From Bacteroidota bacterium (GTDB lineage: Bacteria > Bacteroidota > Bacteroidia > Flavobacteriales > Flavobacteriaceae): a stretch of DNA of 12,966 bases. The translations under genes and the position numbers were made by a program. Below the pieces are notes generated by a model. The model made no database searches and had not been told where the DNA came from. It saw nothing but the letters and a program-made list of their open reading frames with translations. The stretch spans positions 1 to 12,966 of the forward strand of contig JAEWLD010000146.1 of assembly GCA_023393485.1 (NCBI GenBank), read 5' to 3'. The first letter of the stretch is position 1; every line of letters begins with the position of its first letter. This document shows positions 6,892 to 12,966 of this stretch, one piece after another.

Positions 6892-8125
6892 ATGCGATGA
6901 TTTTCCCGTTGATCATGACCGAGTCAATCAAATTGCTGCCAAAAGCGTAAGGCAATTGGTAAAACGACGGAATGGGTTTGGTGATGATCAAACTCGCTTT
7001 TTTGCCGCGCGTGATGCTGCCGTGAGAATCCGATAATCCCATTGCGTATGCGCCGTTGATCGTGGCGGCATTTACCGCTTCTTCAGGTGTCATTTTCATT
7101 TTGATGCAGGCCGTGGCCACAACAAAGTTCATATTGCCCGACGGCGTGGTTCCGGGATTGAAATCGGTGGCAAGGGCGAGGGGCAATCCCGCGCTTATCA
7201 TTTGGCGCGCCGGCGTATAAGGAATCGATATGAAATAGGAGCAAGACGGCAAGGCGACAGGCATCGTATCGGAATTTTTCAACGCCTCGATGTCTTCAGG
7301 ATTGACAACTTCGAGATGATCGACCGATAACGCGCCATGTTTCACGCAGGCTTCAATTCCACCGATCGCGTTGAATTGATTGACGTGGATTTTGGCAATG
7401 AGGCCGTAGTTTTTTCCCGCTTCGATGATCCGCTCGGTTTCCTGGACCGAAAAATAGCCGGTTTCACAAAATGTATCGATGTAGTCGGCCAGGTTTTCCT
7501 TCGCGATCGCCGGCAGCATTTGGTCGGTGATCAGGTCAATGTAACCCGCGTGATTGTCTTTATATTCGTTTGGGAAGGCATGCGCACCGAGGAATGTGGC
7601 CCTGATCGCGGCAGGATAATTTTCCTTTAGTCTTTTGATCACGCGAAGCATTTTGATTTCACCATCGATAGTAAGCCCGTAACCCGATTTGATTTCAACC
7701 GCTCCGGTACCGAGCCGCATCACTTCTTCGAGTCTTGTTTTTGATTGTTCGTAAATTTCATCTTCGGAAGTCTCATTGAGTTTTTTTGCCGAATTGAGAA
7801 TGCCGCCGCCGCGGTTGGCAATTTCCTCATAACTCATCCCGTTGATCCGGTCAACAAATTCTCCCGAGCGATTTCCGGCGTAAACAATGTGCGTGTGGCT
7901 GTCACACCAAGTGGGCAATACCGTTTTTCCGCTCGCATCTATGGTTTGCGGAATATTTTCAGGACAGGTTTCCATCGGGCCGAAATCGGCGATCACGTCG
8001 TTTTCGATAACCAGCCACGCACTTTTGATCGACGGCAAATGCGCCATTTCAATGCCCGAAACTTTTTTGACGCCCGCTTCACGGATTTGCAGTAATTCCT
8101 GAATGTTTTTGATTAAGATGCGCAT
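6890..8125 (-). CDS. hutI: Imidazolonepropionase
   Basis: A 411-residue cytoplasmic amidohydrolase that hydrolyses 4-imidazolone-5-propanoate to N-formimino-L-glutamate, the third step of histidine degradation. Metal and active-site signatures are in place: DSHTH (H77, H79) followed by YAGNRSGEF, EIKSGYGL (144-151), the LGAHAFP block (about 179-185), H247 in KIHVNQFN, H270 in SVDHLE, and D321 in ATDFNPG. Length matches the family (about 400-415). The frame is open to 8161, but the ATG at 8125 gives the standard length and start (MRILIKNIQEL), and the extra residues look like translated leader. The product feeds hutG (4798-5865), which is on the same strand but separated by a plus-strand gene, so the two are not a simple operon. 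hutH and hutU are not in this window. I see no good -7 element for it in the 66-bp gap to corA. Confidence 0.95.
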   Translation of the reverse strand: MRILIKNIQELLQIREAGVKKVSGIEMAHLPSIKSAWLVIENDVIADFGPMETCPENIPQTIDASGKTVLPTWCDSHTHIVYAGNRSGEFVDRINGMSYEEIANRGGGILNSAKKLNETSEDEIYEQSKTRLEEVMRLGTGAVEIKSGYGLTIDGEIKMLRVIKRLKENYPAAIRATFLGAHAFPNEYKDNHAGYIDLITDQMLPAIAKENLADYIDTFCETGYFSVQETERIIEAGKNYGLIAKIHVNQFNAIGGIEACVKHGALSVDHLEVVNPEDIEALKNSDTMPVALPSCSYFISIPYTPARQMISAGLPLALATDFNPGTTPSGNMNFVVATACIKMKMTPEEAVNAATINGAYAMGLSDSHGSITRGKKASLIITKPIPSFYQLPYAFGSNLIDSVMINGKIIA

Positions 8126-8191
8126 TTTGAAATTTTCGTAAAAGTAAAAAGGGAAAATCAAAAACGCCTATCTTTATGACAAATAATTCCA

Positions 8192-9274
8192 ATGAGAAGG
8201 ATCAAATACAGGGAAGTCCGCCGCGTCGTTCCAAATTTGTTCGAATATACCGGCACTTACAAAACAGATCCGGTGAAGTTGCAGCTCTTTGTCTATAACG
8301 AAGAAGGGTATGAGGAATACAAAGACGTTTCACTTGGCAAATGTGGGCATGAATTGGCTGATCCGTCGCAGAAAGACGATGTAAAATGGCTCAATGTCCA
8401 CGGCTTGCACGATGCGGACTTGATCAGGCAAATTGGCGAACTGGTAGGCATTGAACCGCATCTGGTTGGTGATATTCTCAATGTACAGCGCCGCGCGCGC
8501 ATGGAAGAACTCGACGGCGTGCTGTTTTTCAGCATCAAGTCAATTTTGGAAAAAGAAGGCGATGACAAGGTGGAAGTCGAACAGCTCAGTTTTCTTCTAA
8601 AAGACAATTTGCTGGTGTCGTTCCAGGAAAAAAAGAGTGATTTCTTTACGCATATCCGCCAGCGCATCCGCACGGGCAGCGGCATAGTCCGGAAGAAAAA
8701 AAACGATTACCTGTTGTATTTGCTACTTGACGCCGTGATGGAGAATTTCTTCATTACTATTGAAAGTTACGAAAGCAAAATTGAGGCTTTGCTGGTATCG
8801 GCAAAATCTGACCGGTTCAAGGATACCCAGGAAAAAATTGAACGAAACCGTGAAACGCTCAACTTCTTGAAACGGTCCATACTTCCTTTGCGCGATGCGC
8901 TTTACACCCTTAAGAGCATCGAAAACGACGGTGAATCAAGCGGCATAAGCAAAGACAATTATACGTTCTTTGCGCGATTGCACCAGAAAAGCCTTGAACT
9001 GCTCGAACAGATCGATTCGGACAACAATACGCTTGAAAGCGCGTCGAACATCTTTTTTTCGACGCAAAACCAGCGCATGAATCAAATCATGAAGACTTTG
9101 ACGATTTTCTCGGGGATTTTCATGCCGCTTACTTTCATTGTAGGCGTATACGGGATGAATTTCGACAATATGCCCGAGCTGCGCGACCCGGACGGCTACT
9201 ACTTCACGCTCGCGGGGATGGCTATAGTTGGCCTCGGACTTGCCGTTTACTTCAAAGCAAAGCGTTGGTTTTAA
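8192..9274 (+). CDS. corA: Magnesium/cobalt transporter CorA
   Basis: A 360-residue protein of the CorA/Mrs2 group of homopentameric Mg2+ channels in the inner membrane. The N-terminal cytoplasmic domain (1-200) is charged and includes the VQRRARMEELDGVLFF segment typical of CorA. A long helical region follows (about 200-300), then two C-terminal transmembrane helices (about 302-320 and 333-354). The selectivity-loop motif YGMN (GMN at 321-323) directly follows the first helix, and a short basic tail ends the protein. Substrates in the family are Mg2+ and also Co2+ or Ni2+; the exact preference cannot be read from sequence. TATCTTTA (8169-8176) is a 7-of-8 match to the -7 consensus. It lies only 15 bases before the ATG and has no clear -33. 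The stop codon overlaps that of the convergent gene. Confidence 0.95.
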   Translation: MRRIKYREVRRVVPNLFEYTGTYKTDPVKLQLFVYNEEGYEEYKDVSLGKCGHELADPSQKDDVKWLNVHGLHDADLIRQIGELVGIEPHLVGDILNVQRRARMEELDGVLFFSIKSILEKEGDDKVEVEQLSFLLKDNLLVSFQEKKSDFFTHIRQRIRTGSGIVRKKKNDYLLYLLLDAVMENFFITIESYESKIEALLVSAKSDRFKDTQEKIERNRETLNFLKRSILPLRDALYTLKSIENDGESSGISKDNYTFFARLHQKSLELLEQIDSDNNTLESASNIFFSTQNQRMNQIMKTLTIFSGIFMPLTFIVGVYGMNFDNMPELRDPDGYYFTLAGMAIVGLGLAVYFKAKRWF

Positions 9275-9936
9275 GGTTTTTTTCGGATTATGATGACTTC
9301 GTTGTGGTCTTCAACCCTCGGAATGATCTTGATTTGAAACGCTGAAGGGTCAAACCCATCGATATAGTCTTGGTTTCTTGCGTCCTGTGCGCCATTGAGC
9401 GTCATCGTGTTGAAAAGGACATAGCCGCCGGGCTTGAGCAAAAAGCCGATGCGGTCAGCAAAGAACCGTTCGAACAGAAATGCCGGCATCGTAGCATCCT
9501 GAAAGATATCGATGATGATCAGATCGTATTTTTCCTTGGTTTTGAGTACAAATTCGAATGCGTCGTCAATGACGATCTCGAGATTTTCGATTTTGTCGAG
9601 GCCAAACCATTTGTTCGCAACCGCAATGATTTCAGGATCGATTTCAACACCGGTTATTTTGCCTTTACAGCCGATTTCCCCTACGAGTGTTTTTATGACG
9701 CTTCCCCCGGCCACGCCCAGAACCAGAATGTTTTCCATTCGCTCGATGGCTGAGAATCCGATGCTTTTAAGGCCTTTTCGCAAAATCCTCTGGAGGCTTC
9801 CGTACGAATAATTCGTGCTTTTTGAATCCAGGACAAGCTGCCCGTTGGCCCAGGTGACTTCAATGGAACGGCTGATCGCCGAGGGCTTTTTGTAGATGTT
9901 GACCGGAACAAAGTAACTGAGGAATTTCTTTAGCAT
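9271..9936 (-). CDS. Spermidine-synthase-like protein with SAM-methyltransferase fold
   Basis: A 221-residue soluble protein with a Rossmann methyltransferase fold of the spermidine synthase type. Visible are the glycine-rich nucleoside loop LGVAGGS (73-79), the acidic end of beta 2 in VEIDP (E98), IDDAFEF (123-129), and DLIIIDIF (138-145). True aminopropyltransferases carry a polyamine-site motif close to D-S/T-x-D-P at that last position; here it is DIFQDAT. The usual N-terminal beta domain is also short. It is therefore more likely a small-molecule methyltransferase-like or otherwise repurposed enzyme than a spermidine synthase (inference). The frame extends to a TTG at 9957, but the ATG at 9936 gives a natural N terminus (MLKKFLSYF) and is preferred. 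It converges on corA with overlapping stops and diverges from the acyltransferase gene across 62 bp. Confidence 0.75.
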   Translation of the reverse strand: MLKKFLSYFVPVNIYKKPSAISRSIEVTWANGQLVLDSKSTNYSYGSLQRILRKGLKSIGFSAIERMENILVLGVAGGSVIKTLVGEIGCKGKITGVEIDPEIIAVANKWFGLDKIENLEIVIDDAFEFVLKTKEKYDLIIIDIFQDATMPAFLFERFFADRIGFLLKPGGYVLFNTMTLNGAQDARNQDYIDGFDPSAFQIKIIPRVEDHNEVIIIRKKP

Positions 9937-9998
9937 GCTGCAGTGATTGGCTTCCAAAAATAAAGAATAATGCTAATTTTACCGCCAAACCTGTTGCA

Positions 9999-10562
9999 AT
10001 GAAGAAAATAATTTACAAATTCATTTTTTTTAGGCTGATGGGCTGGCGGATTGTCGGGCACATGGACCAAAGCATCAAAAAGAGTGTACTGATGATTATT
10101 CCACATACGAGCTGGCATGATTTCTATATCGGGTTGCTGGCCCGCGGCATCATTGGGTTGGAAATGCATTATGTCGCCAAAAGTGAATTGTTCCGTTTTC
10201 CGTACAAATGGTATTTTGAATGGATGGGCGGCGCACCGCTTGACCGCAGCGGAAATCGAAATAAGGTCGATGCGATTGCCGAAGTGTTCCACAAGCGCGA
10301 AGTATTCAGAATGGCCATTGCCCCGGAAGGAACGCGAAAAAACGTAACCCAATTAAAGACCGGCTTTTACTACATCGCACTCAAAGCGAACGTTCCAATC
10401 ATTCCGGTTGCTTTTGACTACGGAAAACGCGAAGTCAAGATCGGGAATGCGTTCTATCCGACCGGAAATATCGATGCCGATTTAAAAATTCTCGGCTGCC
10501 ATTTTATCGGTGTCAGGGGTAAAATTCCCGAAAGCGGGTTTGATCCGCGCCCTTTGCTTTAG
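9999..10562 (+). CDS. PlsC-type 1-acylglycerol-3-phosphate acyltransferase family protein, short form
   Basis: A 187-residue lysophospholipid acyltransferase-fold protein. The catalytic HX4D motif is HTSWHD (H36, D41), preceded by Pro rather than the common Asn. Block II lies around GGAPLDRSG (77-85), with the Arg that contacts glycerol phosphate in family members, and block III is PEGTR (109-113). The VPIIPVAFDY stretch matches the fourth conserved block. The family acylates lysophosphatidic acid or related lysolipids at the membrane. The true acceptor is uncertain, since short Bacteroidota members differ from canonical PlsC of about 240 residues. There is no strong N-terminal transmembrane helix, only an amphipathic start (MKKIIYKFIFF). 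TAATTTTA (9974-9981) is a 7-of-8 match to a -7 element. The stop is 7 bp from the convergent XRE gene. Confidence 0.85.
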   Translation: MKKIIYKFIFFRLMGWRIVGHMDQSIKKSVLMIIPHTSWHDFYIGLLARGIIGLEMHYVAKSELFRFPYKWYFEWMGGAPLDRSGNRNKVDAIAEVFHKREVFRMAIAPEGTRKNVTQLKTGFYYIALKANVPIIPVAFDYGKREVKIGNAFYPTGNIDADLKILGCHFIGVRGKIPESGFDPRPLL

Positions 10563-10569
10563 CTTCATA

Positions 10570-10899
10570 TTATTTCCGGGGTTTGTATTCGGTGAAAGTG
10601 CCGTCAGGGTAGAAGACGATGATTTTTTCGGCCACCGCGAAGCTGAAATTACTGTTTGACTCTGTCCCCGTGCGCCGAAGCATACTTCCCGAACCTGTGA
10701 CAAGCCAATCCAAATCAATCTCGGGAAATGCCGAGGTGATCTTCAGGATAAAATCCAGACTCGGCTTATTTCTTCCAGACAACAAATGTGAAACGCTTGA
10801 TCGCTGAACCCCGATTTTATCCGAAAACGCAGCGGCCGACAAACCGTAGTGGGACAGTAAAACCTCCAATCGCCTGACGAAATCCTCTGTGTTTAACAT
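10570..10899 (-). CDS. XRE-family helix-turn-helix transcriptional regulator
   Basis: A 109-residue DNA-binding protein. An HTH_3/Cro-C1 domain spans about 8-62: FSDKIGVQRSSVSHLLSGR holds helix 2, the turn and the recognition helix (about 31-41), and NKPSLDFILKI follows as the usual fourth helix. Residues 63-68 (LDWLVTG) are typical of Bacteroidota relatives. The C-terminal piece (about 84-109) is a short beta-like tail with aromatic and basic residues. No metal or ligand site is recognisable. No toxin gene is adjacent, so an antitoxin role is not indicated. It diverges from the M14 peptidase gene across a 258-bp repeat-bearing region, where it may regulate itself and the peptidase (inference). 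It converges on the acyltransferase gene with a 7-bp gap that leaves no room for a terminator. Confidence 0.9.
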   Translation of the reverse strand: MLNTEDFVRRLEVLLSHYGLSAAAFSDKIGVQRSSVSHLLSGRNKPSLDFILKITSAFPEIDLDWLVTGSGSMLRRTGTESNSNFSFAVAEKIIVFYPDGTFTEYKPRK

Positions 10900-10909
10900 T
10901 GTAATCTTT

Positions 10910-11012
10910 ATATTTTATGGAGAACGAAAAATGGTTTAATAGATTGTCTGGGTCACATCAAAAGTTGATGATTTTATTTTAATATCTACTTTATTTATAA
11001 TCCATAAAATAT
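10910..11012. repeat. 12-bp perfect inverted repeat bracketing 79 bp
   Basis: ATATTTTATGGA (10910-10921) and TCCATAAAATAT (11001-11012) are exact reverse complements. The left arm starts 11 bases upstream of the XRE start codon. The arms could be two binding sites in opposite orientation for one regulator, possibly the XRE protein itself. AT-rich sequence raises the chance of coincidence. Confidence 0.55.
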
Positions 11013-11074
11013 TGATTTTCAAAAAATAAACTCGACGAACAAAAATTTTATATTTGTTGGCCGGATCCAATGTC

Positions 11075-11138
11075 ACAAATTGTAAATTCCTACTCGATTT
11101 GCTGTTTACAAATGTAAATTAAAAGATGTATATTTTTG
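11075..11138 (+). promoter_or_regulatory. Putative promoter of the peptidase-Lrp operon with overlapping operator-like repeats
   Basis: TATTTTTG (11131-11138) matches the -7 consensus and lies 19 bases before the ATG at 11158. Just upstream is a palindrome TTTACA-AA-TGTAAA (11105-11118), where the -33 contact would be expected. A near copy of its right half, ACAAATTGTAAATT (11075-11088), sits 33 bp further up, about three helical turns. No TTG is present at the usual -33 distance, which fits an activator- or repressor-controlled promoter but does not prove one. Confidence 0.4.
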
Positions 11139-11157
11139 TAATTCAATTTTATCAGAT

Positions 11158-12306
11158 ATGGATTTTCTTGCCTTGGCCGACGAATTCAAAGAGCACAGTT
11201 TACACGGTCGCTATATTTCGCTTCGTGACCTCGAGGGGTTGATTACCGATTTCAATTCAATTGGCACAGTCGGGTTGATTGGCCAATCGGTCCAAGGCCG
11301 GCCGTTGCATGTCTGCAGTGCCGGAACGGGTAAAATCAATTTATTGGCGTGGTCGCAAATGCACGGGAACGAAAGCACGACAACCAAAGCGATGCTCGAT
11401 TTGTTCAATTTACTGAAAAGCGGAAATTCACTTGCCGAAAAGCTTCTCGCGGCATTTACATTCCATTTCGTTCCGATGCTCAATCCCGACGGCGCCGAAA
11501 TCTATACGCGCGAAAACGCAGCCGGCGTTGACCTAAACCGGGATTTTTGCGATCTCACGCAGCCTGAAAGTATTGCCCTGTTCGAATATTTTAAGAAAAC
11601 CAAACCCCATTATTGCTTCAATCTTCACGACCAGCGAACGATTTACGGCGCCGGGGCATCGGGCAGGCCGGCGACTGTTTCGTTTTTGTCGCCTTCATTC
11701 AACGAGTCGCGCGAGGTCAGTCCGTCGCGCAAAAAGGCAATGGAAATCATTGTCGTGATGAATAATGTGCTGCAAAAATATATTCGCGGGCAGGTTGGGC
11801 GGTTTGACGATTCGTTCAACATCAATTGTGTAGGCGATACTTTTCAATTTCATGAAGTGCCGACCGTGCTTTTTGAAGCAGGACATTATCCGCACGATTA
11901 TAACCGCGAAGAAACCCGAAAGTACATTTTTATCGCGATTGCGTCGGCCTTGTCAGCTTTGGCTGAAATCGTTGTAGTCAGTAACGGAATCGAAGAATAT
12001 TTGAATATTCCTCAAAATAAAATCAATTTTTACGATTTTGTGTATAAAAATGTCAAAATAAATTGTGATGGTATTGAAAAAATAACGAATTTTGGGGCGC
12101 AATTCAGTGAAGTATTAAAAGGCAGGGAAATCGTCTTTGAGGCGCACATTGCCGAAACCGACATCGACGATGACATTTTCGGACATCAAGTATTTGATGC
12201 ACAAGGGCAAACGTATCGCGACAGCCGGCTGAACAAACCTGAATTGGATCAAAAAGCCGATTTTTATTTAGGGAATACAAAATTCGTAAACGGACAACAG
12301 ACGTGA
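11158..12306 (+). CDS. M14-family zinc metallocarboxypeptidase, cytoplasmic
   Basis: A 382-residue protein. The zinc ligands of the M14 fold are visible: H69 and E72 in QMHGNES, and H157 in FNLHDQR. Substrate-binding residues are N127/R128 in DLNRDF, and the catalytic Glu is E240 in VLFEAGHYP. The catalytic domain covers about 20-270. A C-terminal extension of about 110 residues (NGIEEYLNIP onward) has no motif I recognise. There is no signal peptide or lipobox, so it should act in the cytoplasm, for example on imported or recycled peptides or amino-acid conjugates (inference). Bases 12001-12090, encoding the join between the domains, are about 20% GC, far below the flanks. The Lrp/AsnC regulator gene follows after 35 bp on the same strand and probably shares the transcript. 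Confidence 0.88.
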   Translation: MDFLALADEFKEHSLHGRYISLRDLEGLITDFNSIGTVGLIGQSVQGRPLHVCSAGTGKINLLAWSQMHGNESTTTKAMLDLFNLLKSGNSLAEKLLAAFTFHFVPMLNPDGAEIYTRENAAGVDLNRDFCDLTQPESIALFEYFKKTKPHYCFNLHDQRTIYGAGASGRPATVSFLSPSFNESREVSPSRKKAMEIIVVMNNVLQKYIRGQVGRFDDSFNINCVGDTFQFHEVPTVLFEAGHYPHDYNREETRKYIFIAIASALSALAEIVVVSNGIEEYLNIPQNKINFYDFVYKNVKINCDGIEKITNFGAQFSEVLKGREIVFEAHIAETDIDDDIFGHQVFDAQGQTYRDSRLNKPELDQKADFYLGNTKFVNGQQT

Positions 12307-12341
12307 TTTAGTTCCCGGCAAACCCAAAAACAAACAAAACT

Positions 12342-12821
12342 ATGAGCAAGTTTCGCTTAGATGAAGTCGATCACCAAATCCTCGACATGCTGATCGACAA
12401 TACCAGAATTCCATTTACCGACATCGCCAAAAAACTGCTGATTTCTGCCGGAACGGTACACGTTCGCGTCAAAAAAATGGAAGATGCAGGCATTATCACA
12501 GGATCGTCGTTAACCCTGGATTACGAAAAGCTCGGTTATTCATTTATCGCGTATGTCGGTGTGTTTTTGAATAATACGTCACAGACCAAATTCGTGCTTG
12601 AGCGGATAAACGAAATCCCATTTGTGACCGTGGCGCATGTGACCACGGGAAAATTCAATATTTTCTGCAAGATCAGGGCAAAAGACACCAAGCACGCCAA
12701 AGACGTCATTTTCATGATAGATGACATCGAAGGCGTCTACCGGACCGAAACGATGATTTCGCTCGAGGAAAGCATCAACGACAAAAAAAGATTGATGCAT
12801 ACGATTTTCAAGAATATGTAA
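12342..12821 (+). CDS. Lrp/AsnC-family transcriptional regulator
   Basis: A 159-residue regulator of standard length. The N-terminal winged helix-turn-helix (about 4-62) contains DEVDHQILDML, then IAKKLLISAGTVHVRVKKMEDAG with the recognition helix at about 36-46, and LDYEKLGY at the hinge. The RAM ligand-binding domain (about 67-142) follows, with VAHVTTGKFNIFCKI holding the conserved Thr/Gly pocket that binds amino acids in the family. Such proteins form dimers and octamers and sense amino acids. Its place 35 bp downstream of a peptidase gene suits sensing of the amino acids that enzyme releases (inference). The leader is A-rich (AAAACAAACAAAACT) with no Shine-Dalgarno, typical of Bacteroidota. 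A strong terminator ends the unit. Confidence 0.93.
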   Translation: MSKFRLDEVDHQILDMLIDNTRIPFTDIAKKLLISAGTVHVRVKKMEDAGIITGSSLTLDYEKLGYSFIAYVGVFLNNTSQTKFVLERINEIPFVTVAHVTTGKFNIFCKIRAKDTKHAKDVIFMIDDIEGVYRTETMISLEESINDKKRLMHTIFKNM

Positions 12822-12826
12822 AAGAC

Positions 12827-12852
12827 AACCCGGAGGAAACTTCGGGTTTTTT
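12827..12852 (+). terminator. Rho-independent terminator of the peptidase-Lrp unit, with GAAA tetraloop
   Basis: A 9-bp stem, AACCCGGAG (12827-12835) with CTTCGGGTT (12840-12848), contains one G-T pair and is closed by a GAAA tetraloop (12836-12839). Six T residues follow (12847-12852). It begins 5 bases after the Lrp/AsnC stop codon. Confidence 0.88.
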
Positions 12853-12863
12853 ATTTGGATTCT

Positions 12864-12880
12864 TTACGGAAAAACCGTAA
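12864..12880. repeat. Perfect inverted repeat TTACGG-AAAAA-CCGTAA
   Basis: A 6-bp perfect inverted repeat around five A residues lies between the Lrp terminator and the window end. It has no T tract, so it is not a standard terminator. A further TACGG occurs at 12953-12957, and TTTGAC recurs at 12904-12909 and 12944-12949. The rest of 12853-12966 shows no gene. It may be the upstream regulatory region of a gene beyond the window. Confidence 0.6.
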
Positions 12881-12966
12881 TTCCGGGAGTTAAAAAGTCG
12901 TATTTTGACTAAGGGAAGGGAAAAGGTGTCACCCGGATGAATATTTGACGTGTACGGTAGTAAATT

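Larger units (their letters stand above)
10900..11157. promoter_or_regulatory. AT-rich divergent regulatory region between the XRE and M14 peptidase genes
   Basis: This 258-bp stretch has no convincing gene. It holds a 12-bp perfect inverted repeat with arms about 80 bp apart (10910-10921 and 11001-11012). Two near-identical AC-AAA-TGTAAATT copies lie at 11075-11088 and 11108-11120, and a 6-2-6 palindrome at 11105-11118. Two exact TAnnTTTG elements on the plus strand lie at 11049-11056 and 11131-11138. Its size and repeats are unusual for this otherwise compact segment, where other intergenic gaps are mostly under 100 bp. Confidence 0.6.

Noticed and set aside
8126..8161. Upstream ATG for hutI adding 12 residues
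   Set aside because: The added residues (MIFPFYFYENFK) do not fit the family N terminus. The ATG at 8125 gives the standard length.
9937..9957. TTG start for the spermidine-synthase-like gene
   Set aside because: It is an uncommon start codon with no supporting ribosome-binding site. The ATG seven codons later gives a typical basic, hydrophobic N terminus.
10570..10899. XRE gene as the antitoxin of a toxin-antitoxin pair
   Set aside because: No small toxin-like gene is adjacent on either side. The neighbours are an acyltransferase on the opposite strand and a divergent peptidase.

Overview
The window looks like an ordinary chromosomal segment of a member of the Bacteroidota, most likely a Flavobacteriaceae bacterium (Flavobacterium or a relative). 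The evidence is threefold: several proteins are close to what I know from that group, A-rich leaders replace strong Shine-Dalgarno sites, and -7 promoter elements of the TAnnTTTG type lie upstream of several genes. Base composition is moderate, and the intergenic regions and one coding patch are AT-rich. I see no insertion sequence, integrase, tRNA, rRNA, CRISPR array or prophage gene.

Layout. (1) 1-693: the C-terminal ABC domain of the translation factor EttA, cut by the window edge, with a clear terminator. (2) 738-3422 (+): a promoter, a TPR-containing hybrid sensor histidine kinase, and 20 bp later an Arr-type rifamycin ADP-ribosyltransferase. (3) 3436-4743 (-): a DEAD-box RNA helicase of the RhlE type with a DESD variant of motif II. 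(4) 4798-8125: two histidine-utilisation genes on the minus strand, hutG and hutI, separated by a plus-strand gene for a membrane-anchored coiled-coil protein of unknown function. (5) 8192-9274 (+): CorA-type Mg2+/Co2+ channel. It converges on a spermidine-synthase-like methyltransferase-fold protein (9271-9936, -), and their stop codons overlap in a TTAA. (6) 9999-10562 (+): a short PlsC-type acyltransferase converging on an XRE-type regulator (10570-10899, -). (7) 10900-11157: a 258-bp AT-rich regulatory region with inverted and direct repeats between the XRE gene and (8) a cytoplasmic M14 metallocarboxypeptidase (11158-12306, +). That gene is followed by an Lrp/AsnC regulator (12342-12821, +) and a terminator with a GAAA tetraloop. 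(9) 12853-12966: noncoding up to the window end, with a perfect TTACGG/CCGTAA hairpin.

How the genes relate. HutI makes N-formimino-L-glutamate and HutG hydrolyses it to glutamate and formamide, so these two catalyse consecutive steps; hutH and hutU are not in the window. The sensor kinase and arr may be co-transcribed. The peptidase and the Lrp/AsnC gene probably form an operon, and the XRE gene diverges from it across a region with operator-like repeats. Most other genes are single-gene units in tight convergent or divergent pairs. I found nothing that qualifies as a new defence, mobile or biosynthetic system. The best leads are the regulatory region at 10900-11157, the uncharacterised coiled-coil protein, the sensor kinase-arr pairing and the repeat cluster at the right end.
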